Below are positions 1 through 11,022 of a stretch of DNA of 64,000 bases, piece after piece. The notes under the pieces were generated by a model. It was not told the DNA's origin, did no database searches, and was given only the letters and a program-made list of their open reading frames with translations. Source of the DNA: Cantharellus purpuraceus (lineage: Eukaryota; Basidiomycota; Agaricomycetes; Cantharellales; Hydnaceae); the NCBI GenBank assembly GCA_025174535.1, contig JALBUN010000015.1, positions 53,501 through 117,500 of the forward strand. The letters are read 5' to 3'. The translations under genes were made by a program, and so were the position numbers. Every line of letters starts with the position of its first letter. The first letter of the stretch is position 1.

Positions 1-1830
1 AAGGAGTCAGGATCTCTCAAGATAGCCGGTTGGTATGTGGACGATGGACTATTGGCTACGAATACGAAGGAAGCGATGGAAGAACTCGTTAAAGATATCA
101 GTGGCATTTTTGACATACAAGATCTGGGAGAACCAACGCGGTTATTAGGCATTAAAATCCACAGAAATCGAAGCAATGGGACGATACATATCTCTCAACC
201 CTTGTTCATTAACACCATCGCCAAACGCTTTGAAATATCGCCTGGAAAGTCAATCAACAGTCCCATGGATCCTGTACTTGACTTACGCACCTCAACGAGT
301 TCCGACAACACCATTGACGTCCCTTATGCCTCCCTCATTGGCTGCATCAATTACTGCGCAGTCTTCACTCGACCCGACATAGCGTATGCCACGAACAAAT
401 GTGCCCAGTTCACGTCATGTCCTACAACCGACCATTGGGAAGCCGTGAAGAGGATCGTTCGATATCTACAACATACAGCAAATCATGGCATTCTCTATCA
501 GAAAAACGGCAAGGGAGTCCAAGGATATGCTCATAACCTTGCAGGCTTCACGGATGCAGACTTTGCAGGTGACGTGAATGATCGCAAGTCAACGACAGGG
601 TGGATATTCACGTACAACGGTGCCCCTCTCTCTTGGGCCTCGAAGAAACAAACATGCGTTTCATGATCATCGATGGAATCCGAACTGATTGCAGGATCGT
701 TCGCTTCAGCAGAGGGGATATGGTTGATAAGATTGGGACAAGATTTTGTTAAGAAAAGATATGGAGGGGTGTTGTGGGTGAGTGTAAAATGATGGTGAGG
801 GATGGTGGCGAAGTAGATTTTGAATAGGGGAGCAATTACTGCAAGGATGCAGATATATGCGGGGTCGATGGAAAGATATTGTTTAGTAGAGTAATGTTAC
901 CAAATATCAGAATATTTGGTTAAGAACTAGGACTTCTGCAAAATATTTGAGCAGAAATGGGAATAGCAACACTTCGAAAAAGTGTTTGCTAAATAGAAAT
1001 GGATGTAATGATCCAAATCGTTCGTAATTTGAGATAGAAATAGTTGATGCAATATCCTAATGGGATATGCAAAAGATTTCCAATCGAATAGGTCGTTTAG
1101 GAGTTATTCCAGGAACGACAGAAAGTTGACACAAGCTGTTTGTTTGCAGCTTGGAAGGGATTAAGAGTAGTGAATCTCCTTTTTGATACTCATACACAGT
1201 TGTAGTTAATATACAATTTGACAATCACATGATAAAAAAGCCTTTTAGTAAGATTGAAACATATGATAAAAGAAATGATGTGGATACTGATAATATGTGG
1301 TGTCATGGGGAAAAACTTTTTACAGAGAAAGGAGTTTTTACCCGTTTGACTTGAGGTTTATGACGAATGAAAATCATCATAATACCTCCATTTTTGAGTA
1401 GTAGCCACCCCCGTAGAACGAAAGGATGGCTCACAAAATAAAATCGAAAAACACCTTCTCCTCATCCCTTAATCAAAAAATTCCCAAACTTTTCACAACT
1501 TTTTCTTATCATAAAACTCCCCCTTCTTGCTCCAATAGATTGTAATATTCCTTGAATAAATTCTTGACAGATTTCACGCATGTTTTCGCTCCAATCCCAG
1601 TCTTCACTGACAACCAGTCTTTCCTCATGTTCGCCAACAACGACATCAGTAATAATCGAACCAAACACATCGATACGCACTATCACTATGCACGTGATCA
1701 AGTTTCAAAAGGAAACATCGTATTACATTATATTCCCACACACATCAACCCTGCCGACATCTTGACTAAGCCACTATCTCCACGCAAGCATCAGCAATTA
1801 CTCGCTTTGCTCGGCATCTGCTGTGCTTGA
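1..1830 (+). pseudogene. Ty1/copia family B pol, RT end and RNase H (broken)
   Basis: The reading frame is open from base 1 and carries the end of a copia reverse transcriptase, with the YVDD active site near base 50, then an RNase H of the type ending before a polypurine tract. A premature TGA lies at 664-666, where the sister element on the minus strand at 4.8 kb has Arg before SSMESE. A solo LTR of another family (747-1567) interrupts the RNase H. Removing it and one GATTT copy rejoins the frame through FTDNQSF to a natural stop at 1828-1830. A G-rich tract (1829-1837) follows and serves as the polypurine tract before the LTR at 1838. The 5' part of the element lies outside the window. The protein is clearly related to copia A, yet its LTR is unrelated. 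Confidence 0.9.
747..1567 (-). mobile_element. Solo LTR, copia family A, TSD GATTT
   Basis: This 821-bp block starts TGTTAAG and ends TTGACA. It is nearly identical to the LTR of copia A at 8906-9726. The 5-bp duplication GATTT is present on both sides (742-746 and 1568-1572). It sits inside the RNase H of copia B, so it is a later insertion that lost its internal region by LTR-LTR recombination. Confidence 0.93.
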
Positions 1831-1837
1831 GGGGGCG

Positions 1838-2569
1838 TGTTATTTGGAAGACCAGACTTCTAGGGAACAGAGGGGGAACAGAGGGGATAGGAGGAATAGG
1901 AGCACATAGGAGGCTCAGGAGGTTGAGGGGGAGGTAGGAAAGCAAAGGGAAATGGTTAGGAGGGAAGAGGAGAAGCCCCTGTAAGCTCCACAGACATCAG
2001 AACATTCTCCTATATTTCTTTTATATTTTATTTCGTCATTTTTTCCCTATTGGCTCCACCCCCCATTTCATTTTTATCACAGGTTTCTTTCCCATGTTTC
2101 AAATGACACAGAACTTTTATCACGAGTTATTAGCATGCATATCTTGTATAAAACACGCCTAGATAGATATGCAATGGACCAGAGAATTTACTCTCACTTG
2201 TTTTTGTTGACTGTGTCTGAACTATTTGTTTCTGGAATAACTCCAGAACGAACGTGTATTTCTACAATCCTTTGCATACTCTTCCAGAGTATTGCAACAT
2301 ATATTCGAATCCCAGTTTGCGAAGCCTAAGCTCCACTGGTTGATTTTCTATTAAGCATTTACTCTCGTTCGAGTCATCTGCTCCTGATCCCTGCTTAAAT
2401 TGTCGATATCTAGATGAAGATCACACCAAATCCCATCAAACTTCGTAGGAAGATACTACTCAAGTATATCTTCAATTCGACTATGCATACATCCAGCTCC
2501 CATCACCCCTCTGTCTCTATTCAAAATCTACTCTCCACACACCCCCAGCAAGGCGAAATTTTTTCAACA
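1838..2569 (+). mobile_element. 3' LTR of copia family B
   Basis: It begins TGTTATTTGG directly after the pol stop and polypurine tract and ends TTCAACA, so it has the TG..CA termini of an LTR. A TATAAAA box is near 2150. It is related, with many differences, to the block at 39483-40243. It ends exactly where an inverted copy of the DUF6535 locus begins, which indicates that copia B inserted into that gene copy. The matching uninterrupted site is at about 30219. Confidence 0.82.
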
Positions 2570-4189
2570 CATACTTTACAAGCCAACCTTTGGCAAGCAC
2601 TCTAGCCAGTGCACCGATGAGGGTAAACGTCAGGCTAGTACACCATAGATAATTCACATGCAAGTACAAAGTGGATAGAGTGAAGGAAGATCTGGACACG
2701 TTTAAAGAGCAGAAAAGCAGTAGCATGCTTTGTGGCTCTGCCTGCAATCCTTTCCGCCCCTAGATAAGGAAAGCAATCAGAATTCCAACGGATAGACCGG
2801 CCTGAGGCACGTCAGACTTTGCCTGTGAGCCGACGAAACTCTGGACTCATGGATACCAAAAGGGTGTCATGGCCACTCTGCCATCACTTCACCAATCCCT
2901 TGTTCTCGGCCTCCGTTTCCTTCATGTAGAATGACCATATGGGTACATCAGGGTGATAATGAGGCATATGAGCTGTCACTTATCTCGGCAGGATCAGACT
3001 CTGAGGTGGTGGCGGAAATGTCGTGGGACGGAGGGTTAGCATGAGCAAGGGTGTCTCAATACAGCAGTAATTCAAGGACAATGTGAGGTGATGGAACCAA
3101 GACCGGCACAGACCTTCATGGTTGTGTTCCTGGCCTTCAACCTGGCACGACTTGAGTATGATTCATTGGATGTATACCGCAGGGCTACGCAGACAGACCT
3201 TGCCTTGCTTAAATATGGTCAGAGCGAAGATGCCTGATATCAGGCTATGAAACGATCGGCGCGGCGCTTCAGTGTTATATTTCTGGGCTTCAGCCTCTGG
3301 CAAGTCAGACGGGTGCTAGTAACCAATGTCGATAGTATCAGCCATCACATGTGCTGCAGGACCACACACATTCACTTGCTCAGACATGGAGGTTAGATGC
3401 TAAGATAGTGAAACGCCAGTATTATGTGGCCACAACACTTCTTTGCATTCAAACTTCGAAGACGACCTTATTCTTTCTTTCAGCCAGAATGAGTGTTTCC
3501 AGTCATCTCGAAGTCCGTCTGCGGTTCCTGCGCACATCGCGTAAAGTGCTGAAATTTTGCTATTCTTCAACCATATGCATGTCGATGGCAATATTCTCTT
3601 GAATTACACTTCACAATCGGCCTCCCACCCTTGCATATTCTCCACAAAGTCAAGTGTGGTGGGTGTAGTATAGGATGTTGTAAACCATGCGTACAGGCTT
3701 ATTCTGTTCCCGCCAACATACACAACCACTCATTCATCTCTCGTCACAAGCTCCATATCACATTCCAAATACTATGCTCTGTCCGATCACCAGTCATGAG
3801 GCTAGATCATATTATCATTGCCTACACAAACGACTGCCTGCATGATATATCCCTGCATACAGTCAGGAGTCATGGATCCATATGCCAAGTCTTTTATCTT
3901 TGTAACTAGCTATTCAATTCTATCTCCTATTTCTCATTCATATTGATTATCACCCCCTCTATGTCTAATATCACCTGATCCTCATGTCCAATCCTCATCG
4001 CTTTATACCTCCTACCTGATCATATACAAAACACAGTCTATTTTCTATTCTATTTCACTCATGTGATATAGATACTTCATGTATGATCTGGATTCCAAGA
4101 TCATTTTCACATGTATAAGTATACCTACTACAGATATGTATTTCTCCAGTCAATCTGAGTCATTGTACTCACTGACTCACGTTTGTCTC
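2570..4189 (-). pseudogene. Inverted partial copy of the DUF6535 locus
   Basis: About 1,620 bp are nearly identical, in inverted orientation, to 28599-30219. On the minus strand it holds the first part of a DUF6535 membrane protein (near 2570-2950) and about 1.2 kb of the DNA upstream of it. The gene is cut at the codon for the Tyr in AKGWLVKY by the copia B LTR on the left. On the right it ends abruptly at a truncated copia A LTR. The ORFs of 83 and 92 codons on the other strand are identical in both copies but look non-coding to me. Confidence 0.85.
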
Positions 4190-4190
4190 T

Positions 4191-4483
4191 GATGTGGATA
4201 CTGATAATATGTGATGTCATGGGGAAAAACTTTTTATAGAGAAAGGAGTTTTTATCCGTTTGACTTGAGGTCTATGACAAATGAAAATCATCATAATACC
4301 TCCCTTTTTGAGTAGTAGCCACCCCCGTAGAACGAAAGGATGGCTCACAAAATAAAATCGAAAATCACCTCCTCCTCATCCCTTAATCAAAAAATTCCCA
4401 AACTTTTCACAACTTTTCCTTATCATCAAACTCCCCCTTCTTGCTCCAATAGATTGTAATATTACTTGAATAAATTCTTGACA
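4191..4483 (-). mobile_element. Truncated 3' LTR of copia A
   Basis: It corresponds to the last 293 bp (plus-strand sense) of the 821-bp LTR at 8906-9726. The other 528 bp are missing and replaced by the DUF6535 copy at the 4190 breakpoint. The polypurine tract of copia A adjoins it (4484-4492, G-rich on the minus strand). No target duplication can be checked because the outer end is lost. Confidence 0.9.
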
Positions 4484-4490
4484 TGCCCCC

Positions 4491-5780
4491 TCAAGCACAG
4501 CATATACCAAGAAGCTTGAGTAAATGCTGATGCTTGCGTGGAGATAATGGCTTTGTAAGGATGTCGGCAGGGTTGTTATGTGTAGGAACATAATGAAGGA
4601 CAATGTTTCCATTCGCAATCTGATCATGAGTGTAGTGATAGTGTGTGTCGATGTGTTTTGTGCGAGTATTACTGATATCATTGTTCGCGTATGCGATAAA
4701 AGATTGATTATCAGTGAACACAGGAATTGGGGTGAACGGAAGTGTGAAATCTGCTCCCAATTTGATCAACCATATTCCTTCTGTAGATGCAAATGACCCT
4801 GTGATGAGCTCCGATTCCATTGAAGATCTGGTGACGCAAGTTTGTTTCTTCGAGGCCCATGAAATAGGCGTGCCATTGTAAGTGAACATCCAGCCGGTAG
4901 TGGATTTTCGGTCGTTTACATCGCCAGCGAAGTCCATGTCTGTAAATCCAGCTAGGTTGTGGGCATATCCTTCCATGCCTTTGCCGTCCCTCTTATAGAG
5001 TATGCCAAGATCTGATGTATGCATTAGATACCTGACAATCCTCTTGATGGCCTCCCAATGCTCGGTTGTGGGATGAGAGGTGAACTGAGCGCATCGATTG
5101 GAGGCGTATGCAATATCCGGTTGAGTAGATACTGAGCAGAAGTTGATTGAGCCAATGAGTGACGCATATGGGACATCGATTTCATCATTTGAATCGGTGG
5201 ATTTCCTGAGATCGTGTGATATATCCATCGGGCTATTGATGGATTTTCCGGATGAAATTTTGAAACGTTTCGCAATGTTATGAATGAAGGCAGGTTGGGA
5301 AATATGAATGGATCCATTGGTTCAATCTCTGTAGATTTTAATGCCCAATAGACGTGTCGGCTCACCCAAATCTTGAATTTCAAAAGAATTACTGATCTCC
5401 TCGACAAGTTTGTCCATAGATTCTTTTGTACGTGTTGCCAACAACCCATCATCTACATACCAGCCAGCAATTTCAATATTTCCTGGTCCATCTGATCGGA
5501 AAAAGACTGTTTCATCGGCTAGTCCAGATCTAAATCCGAGCTTCTCCAATTTGGATTTGAGTGTTTGATGCCACACACGTCCAGACTGTTTGAGGCCGTA
5601 GATACCTTTATTGAGCTTGCAAACAGAGTTTTCATTCCCTTTGATGATAAAGCCTTCAGGTTGATGCATATATACGTCTTCCTCGAGTATACCATTTAAG
5701 TACGCCCCTTTAACATCCACTTGGCATAATTCAAGATCATTTTGAGCTGCAAGCGCGAGAATGAATCGAATAGATGTGAA
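4491..5780 (-). pseudogene. Copia A reverse transcriptase and RNase H (stops)
   Basis: This is the C-terminal half of copia A pol. It contains the RT region around DVKGAYLNG, the intact YVDD motif near 5455, then an RNase H with AGFTD, the Arg before SSMESE and FTDNQSF, ending GICCA with a stop just before the polypurine tract. Two in-frame TGA codons break it, at 5781-5783 and 5322-5324. Family alignment puts Arg at the first, and the copia B copy has Arg in the matching stretch at the second. Active-site motifs are otherwise preserved, so this copy decayed recently. Confidence 0.9.
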
Positions 5781-6455
5781 TCAGATAGTGGGTGAATATG
5801 TTTCATCATAATCGATGCCAGGGATCTGAGAAAAGCCTTGAGCTACGAGTCTAGCTTTAATGGTGTAAGCTTGTCCCAGATTATCTTTTTTGACACAAAA
5901 GACCCATCTATTTCCGAGGATATTGGTATCACTCGGTTTATTAACGAGTGTCCATGTATTGTACTTTGATAGATTCTTCATTTCATCTTGACAAGCTCTT
6001 CTCCACTCATCTGCATGTGGAGAATTCATAGCGTCTTGATAGTTTGATGGCTCATCATCCGCCAAAGTAACGAAGATTTGCTCAGTTCGTTCAAGAGCCA
6101 TTGTGCCCTCTGATAGGGCAGATAACTCTGTATACAATGCTTTGACTCATTTACCTCGTCCATAAGTGACATTTGATGGATCGAGCCAGGCGCCTCTTTC
6201 AAAGTCCTTGGGTGCATATATGCGGTCTTCCTGCGATTCTTCCGATTCTTCAGCTTCTCTCGTTTCAGCTTCTCTTTCAACTTCTTCAATCTCAATTTCT
6301 CTATCCGGTTCCTCAAATTCGGATGCAAATGGAAGTTCGTGATCATCTGTCCAACGAGTTCCAGGAGATGGTGTGTCGATTGGAGTGATATGAGTGATGA
6401 TATCCTTTTCCCAGAGATTTGGGAGGTCATCATCATCAGTGGCATGGATAGTTAC
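5781..6455 (-). pseudogene. Copia A pol linker and start of RT
   Basis: The same reading frame as the rest of pol, from the acidic, Glu/Arg-rich linker after integrase to the RT start (WVFCVKKD, VAQGFSQIPG, ETYSPT). It is bounded by in-frame TGA stops at 6456-6458, 6147-6149 and 5781-5783. The last falls where copia RTs have a conserved Arg. It makes one continuous coding frame with its neighbours if these stops are ignored. Confidence 0.85.
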
Positions 6456-7628
6456 TCATTCAACATGATTTGACTCATCAAAAATCGCATCGCAGCATTT
6501 CATGATTGTTCGCATGCGTGGGATCCATACTTTGTAAGCCTTTGAATTGTCGAAGTAACCAACAAATATTCCCTCAATCGACCTAAAATCTCCTTTCTTC
6601 CGGATCTGTTTGGGTACAAGAACCCAACATTTTATGCCATAAGTCTTGAGCCAATCGATGCGGGGTTTTCTACCCCAAAATGCTTCGTATGGAGACATTT
6701 GAATGCGTGAGTGCAGGAGGCGGTTTTTGACGAAGTTTGTAGTATGCACTGCCGAGACCCAGAATTTAAATGGTAGTGATGAGTCGTGTAGTAAGGTTAA
6801 TGCGCCCTCTTGAAGCATTCGATTATATCGTTCGGCGACCCCATTATGCTCTGGAGTATACGGTGAAGTCGTTTCGTGTATTATACCGAGCTCACCGCAT
6901 AATTGCTCGAATTCATGTCCAATATATTCACTGCCATTATCTGTTCGAATTCGTTTCACCTGTGTATTCTTCTGCCTTGAAATCCATGATAAAAATCTCT
7001 TGAATGAATCTGTAACAGTCTTGCATTCCTTGTTCTTCAGGAACTCGATGCTCGCGTATCTTGTCTTCAAATTGATCCAGGTAATAAAATACCTGTATCC
7101 TCCTATAGATAGCTCAAATGGGCCACAGAGATCCGAAACGACAATCTCTCCAATATCATTTGGGATCTCCTCAATCTTCTGGAATGGAGCGCGAGTTTGT
7201 TTCCCGTATGGACAGCTTTGACATAGGACTGTCTCATCAAAATTTATTTTTGAAGGAAGACCGATGGCTGTATTATTCTTCAACATTTTATCGATCGTGG
7301 AGTAGCTTGTATGCGTGAGTCGATGATGCCAAATGGTGGCATCTGTAGATTCAATGAATGAATGAACTTGATTATCACCAATTTCAGGAGGTTTGTCTAT
7401 GAAAGCTTTGAATGCGAATAGATTATTGATCTTTGAACCCTGTGCAATAATGGCGTTGTCCATAAACAAAAACGAATGAGTCTTTGTGAATGATACGTTC
7501 ACATTGGCATTGGTGATTCGTCCAACCGATAAAAGATTCACTTGAAGCTTCGGCACATATACTACATCCAGTAGAGTGAATGATGCATCATCAACATCAT
7601 CAGATGTGATTGTGATGTTGATATTCCC
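6456..7628 (-). pseudogene. Copia A integrase
   Basis: It inserts element cDNA into the genome. The zinc-binding part has the H-x4-H pair (HHRLTHTSY) followed by CQSC. The catalytic core follows, with D in VVSDLCGPF, D in RTDNGSEY and E in EHNGVAERYN, all present. The frame is open from about 7556 to a TGA at 6456-6458. Upstream it joins gag-protease in the same frame through a single TGA at 7629-7631. The family places integrase before RT, as seen here. Confidence 0.92.
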
Positions 7629-8867
7629 TCATTGATTCGCAGTGAATGATTCTCCACTGGTGGTTTCAATGATGAGAGGGGGAACCGTATACATTGTGTC
7701 AAAAAGGTTTTTCCTCCCACATATATGACTGGATGCAGCTGAATCCATAAACCAGAGATGGGAGTCATTTTCCATTGACGAAAATGCAGAAGTGCTAGTA
7801 GATACAACCACTTTTGGTGTCGGTGAAGAATTGGCACTGGATATATGCGCCATGAGAGCAATGTTCGGCTTCTTTTGTCCAGTAGGCTTGGCTATAGATG
7901 GAGTCGATGATTTAGGTAGAATGGATTGATGAGTTTGAACTATGGGTTGACTCTGATTATTCCAAGGTGCCCTGCCCTCCATATGGCCTCCCGGTGCATA
8001 ACATCTAATAGATGTATGTCCGCGTCTTCCACAATTTGTACAATGGAGATTCAAATAGGAGTTTACTTGATGAGAGAAAGTTGGACCAGTAGTAGAAAAT
8101 TGATTGGCAGGTGGTGTGGAATCAATGTGTCGACGATTTTGGGGAGAATAGGGAGTAGGATCGCTATTTCGATTTTGTGATGAAGATTTAGCAGAAAATG
8201 CAGTAGAGGTTTGAGTAGAGAACTCAAGAGCATTAATATTAGCTTCATGAGCTTCCAATTTCTGCTCGATTTGATTGATATCCGTATGAATCATCTGAAT
8301 TGTTTGAGCGATTGGTCTCCAAGACTCGGGTACATTGCGCAAAATGGTGGCAGCATGTGTCGAGTCTGGAATCTTTTCTCCCATTTTATCAAGCTGATTC
8401 CTGTATTCTCTCATCACTGTCAGATAGGAGCTGACAGACTGGCCTTCAACCATATGATAACTCTCATATCTCATCCGAATGATACTGATCTTGCTTGGAT
8501 CCTTGGACTCGAATTTATTCGTGAGTATTGACCATGCAATCGTAGCTTGATCCATTGTATCAATGGCGCTTTGATATTCAGAGGAGATGGTTAAGAGAAG
8601 TTGGTTGTATGCGGCATTATTCCGATCATGCCATTTGATAATAGCTTGTTGGAGTGGGGTTTGTCCTACAAGTTGAACGCCTTCAATATTCATGAGAGTA
8701 ACTTTTGCCACTGTTGGTAACTCGTCTGTCCCCAGAATAGTCGCATAGAGTCCCCTGTCACGAGCTGTAGCAAGCAATTCTCTCTTCCATGGGACCCAAT
8801 TGTCTCTACTCAGCTTTGGCCTGATTTCCCTGAATTTATGAACATCATGCTTTTGTGGCTGAGCCAT
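7629..8867 (-). CDS. Copia A gag and aspartic protease
   Basis: A 412-codon open frame starts at the ATG 38 bp inside the 5' LTR. The N-terminal 200 residues match the UBN2-type gag capsid of copia elements. A CCHC zinc knuckle (CTNCGRRGHTSIRC) lies near residue 282. The retropepsin-like active site appears as FMDSAASSHI near residue 375. It should continue into pol, but TGA at 7629-7631 stops it. In the element it would package RNA and process the polyprotein. Confidence 0.92.
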   Translation of the reverse strand: MAQPQKHDVHKFREIRPKLSRDNWVPWKRELLATARDRGLYATILGTDELPTVAKVTLMNIEGVQLVGQTPLQQAIIKWHDRNNAAYNQLLLTISSEYQSAIDTMDQATIAWSILTNKFESKDPSKISIIRMRYESYHMVEGQSVSSYLTVMREYRNQLDKMGEKIPDSTHAATILRNVPESWRPIAQTIQMIHTDINQIEQKLEAHEANINALEFSTQTSTAFSAKSSSQNRNSDPTPYSPQNRRHIDSTPPANQFSTTGPTFSHQVNSYLNLHCTNCGRRGHTSIRCYAPGGHMEGRAPWNNQSQPIVQTHQSILPKSSTPSIAKPTGQKKPNIALMAHISSANSSPTPKVVVSTSTSAFSSMENDSHLWFMDSAASSHICGRKNLFDTMYTVPPLIIETTSGESFTANQ

Positions 8868-8890
8868 TATGACGTTTCAATCGAAGAGTC

Positions 8891-8904
8891 TGAGACTCTT
8901 AATC
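8891..8904 (-). promoter_or_regulatory. Primer-binding site, tRNA-Lys(CUU) anticodon arm
   Basis: The plus strand reads TGAGACTCTTAATC, which equals the anticodon stem-loop sequence of eukaryotic tRNA-Lys(CUU). The element RNA (minus strand) therefore carries its complement one base inside the 5' LTR. Copia of Drosophila primes from an internally cleaved initiator tRNA. The position here points to the same half-tRNA mechanism with a different tRNA. The tRNA sequence is recalled from known consensus, not searched. Confidence 0.7.
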
Positions 8905-8905
8905 G

Positions 8906-9726
8906 TGTTAAGAAAAGATATGGAGGGGTGTTGTGGGTAAGTGTAAGATGAAGGTGAGGGATGGTGGCAAAGTAAATTTTGAATAGGGGAGCAATTACTG
9001 CAAGGATGCAGATATATGCAGGGTCGATGGAAAGGTGTTGTTTATTAGAGTAATGTTACCAAATATCAGAATATTTGGTTAAGAACTAGGACTTCTGCAA
9101 AATATTTGAGCAGAAATGGGAATAGCAACACTTCGAAAAAGTGTTTGCTTAATAGAAATGGATGTAATGATCCAAATCGTTCGTAATTTGAGATAGAAAT
9201 AGTTGATGCAATATCCTAATGGGATATGCAAAAGATTTCCAATCGAATAGGTCGTTTAGGAGTTATTCCAGGAACGACAGAAAGTTGACACAAGCTGTTT
9301 GTTTGCAGCTTGGAAGGGATTAAGAATAGTGAATCTCCTTGTTGATACTCGTACACAGTTGTAGTTAATATACAATTTGACAATAACATGATAAAAAGCC
9401 TTTAGTAAGATTGAAACATATGATAAAAGAAATGATGTGGATACTGATAATATGTGGTGTCATGGGGAAAAACTTTTTATAGAGAAAGGAGTTTTTACCT
9501 GTTTGACTTGAGGTTTATGACGAATGAAAATCATCATAATACCTCCATTTTTGAGTAGTAGCCACCCCCATAGAACGAAAGGATGGCTCACAAAATAAAA
9601 TCGAAAATCACCTCCTCCTCATCCCTTAATCAAAAAATTCCCAAACTTTTCACAACTTTTCCTTATCATAAAACTCCCCCTTCTTGCTCCAATAGATTGT
9701 AATATTACTTGAATAAATTCTTGACA
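8906..9726 (-). mobile_element. 5' LTR of copia A
   Basis: An 821-bp LTR (TGTTAAG..TTGACA on the plus strand), almost identical to the solo copies at 747 and 45269. It lies next to the primer-binding site. Sequence beyond 9726 is an LTR C fragment, so copia A inserted into an older gypsy LTR. The expected duplication TCTAA (9727-9731) cannot be matched because the other end is truncated. Confidence 0.93.
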
Positions 9727-9921
9727 TCTAAGTCAGACTCCATCTCCAAAATCTTGGACACCGGTATTAGTGAGGGCGCAGCACATAAGCTGAAGCCAAG
9801 TCCGTTCCGACCCCCACGATGTGCTCTGACTCTGACCCAACCTCCGACCCAACCTCCGACCCAACCTCCGACCCAACCTCCGACCCAATCTCCAATCCCC
9901 AATTGGACCTAGTGCATAACA
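9727..9921 (-). mobile_element. Gypsy LTR C fragment with 12-bp tandem repeats
   Basis: It matches the start of LTR C (41276-41838, 50057-50595) in reverse, ending GTGCATAACA. It contains about five copies of a 12-bp unit (CCCAACCTCCGA) at 9835-9895. The unit number varies between LTR C copies. Short ORFs over it, such as the repeated TQPP reading, are a by-product. Confidence 0.8.
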
Positions 9922-11022
9922 AAGGTGCACTCAAGAAATAGCTCATAGAGGACAGAAGGGCACCTGATAAGGTATCAATCCATTAGCCTCCTGACATCAT
10001 TTAGGACAAGCACCTGAAGTCATTCAAGGCAGGTGGTTGGTACGCACCAATGAATTGGTACAGAAGCCTGATGCAAGGCACAATGAGTGAGGGTGACAAA
10101 GGTGAGGCTTATTATATTTCTATTGTACCCTTGTTCACGTCAATCTTATGTCACCTTAGCCATTCCTAAGGAGTGCTACAATATTACATACCCAGTTCTT
10201 ATGGTTGTCACTCTTCTGGATACTATTTGTATCCCAGCTATGGCAAAGGCTGTCATGACAGCCATGTGCACAAATGCAACAGTGTGTTAGCTAGACACTG
10301 GTCACTGGGCTATGCTTGAGAAGCCCCATGAGCTTAATGCCTTCATTGACGAACTCTTGGGGGGCTTGTCAGTTGAAATATGACTGCATAGACAATGTGA
10401 TGCATAACTAAATGGGACTTAATCAGGGCCGAGTAGGCTTAGGAACTGATTATATGCAGTTAAATGGGCCATGGTAAGATCATCAGTAAAATACTACACC
10501 CATAATTGGAGTCACTTAGGTCGCTTAATGTGACTATTTCCAAGTCTTATCCAGCTGATGCAGGCTGCCTTCAGGTTGAAGAAGATTGAATTGTTTTCTG
10601 AATGAGCATGTCTCTAGTATGACAGTGAAGACAGGCTCTTCATACTATCATGAAGAGCCTGTATATATATATCACATCAACTCAACTTGTCAACTGGCAT
10701 GGCATTGTACGTCTCGGAGATTTGGCCCGGGGTTCCATTTGTCTGGGTTCAATTAGTGATGGCTCTCCATAAGCAATACAAATGGGAGACACGTGACCAA
10801 AATGCTGTGTCCAGTCACATGCCACATGTGGCTCCAGTGGCTGAGACCAAAACAGCTGTTCCTTGACCATGCTTAGAAGATCAAACTGTGAAAGGAGCGG
10901 TTCGAGTCAGGAACCTCACAAGTATGTGTCCTGATAGGCAGACCTTGTTCTGATCTCACACCTCCCTCCTCTCATCTCTAACTTCTAGTATACTTGATTG
11001 ATCATTCGGCTGGCCGCCAATG
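9922..11022. other. No recognisable gene
   Basis: About 1.1 kb with scattered short ORFs that resemble nothing I know. One perfect 13-bp stem with a 6-base loop is at 10631-10662, followed by a short TA run. The last 300 bp may contain the promoter of the TOR gene. I see no clear TATA box there. Confidence 0.4.
10631..10662. repeat. Perfect 13-bp inverted repeat (hairpin)
   Basis: ACAGGCTCTTCAT is followed after six bases by its exact reverse complement, then TATATATATA. It is isolated from any gene I can define. It may be a remnant of a small TIR element or a transcript end. Confidence 0.6.

Noticed and set aside
3351..3909. Two ORFs conserved exactly between 3.3-3.9 kb and 28.9-29.4 kb
   Set aside because: Exact conservation is explained by the recent segmental duplication, and the proteins show no domain or codon signal.
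9835..9895. Regular 12-bp repeats that might suggest a CRISPR-like array
   Set aside because: Units are contiguous with no spacers, and the stretch is part of an LTR C copy in a fungal genome.
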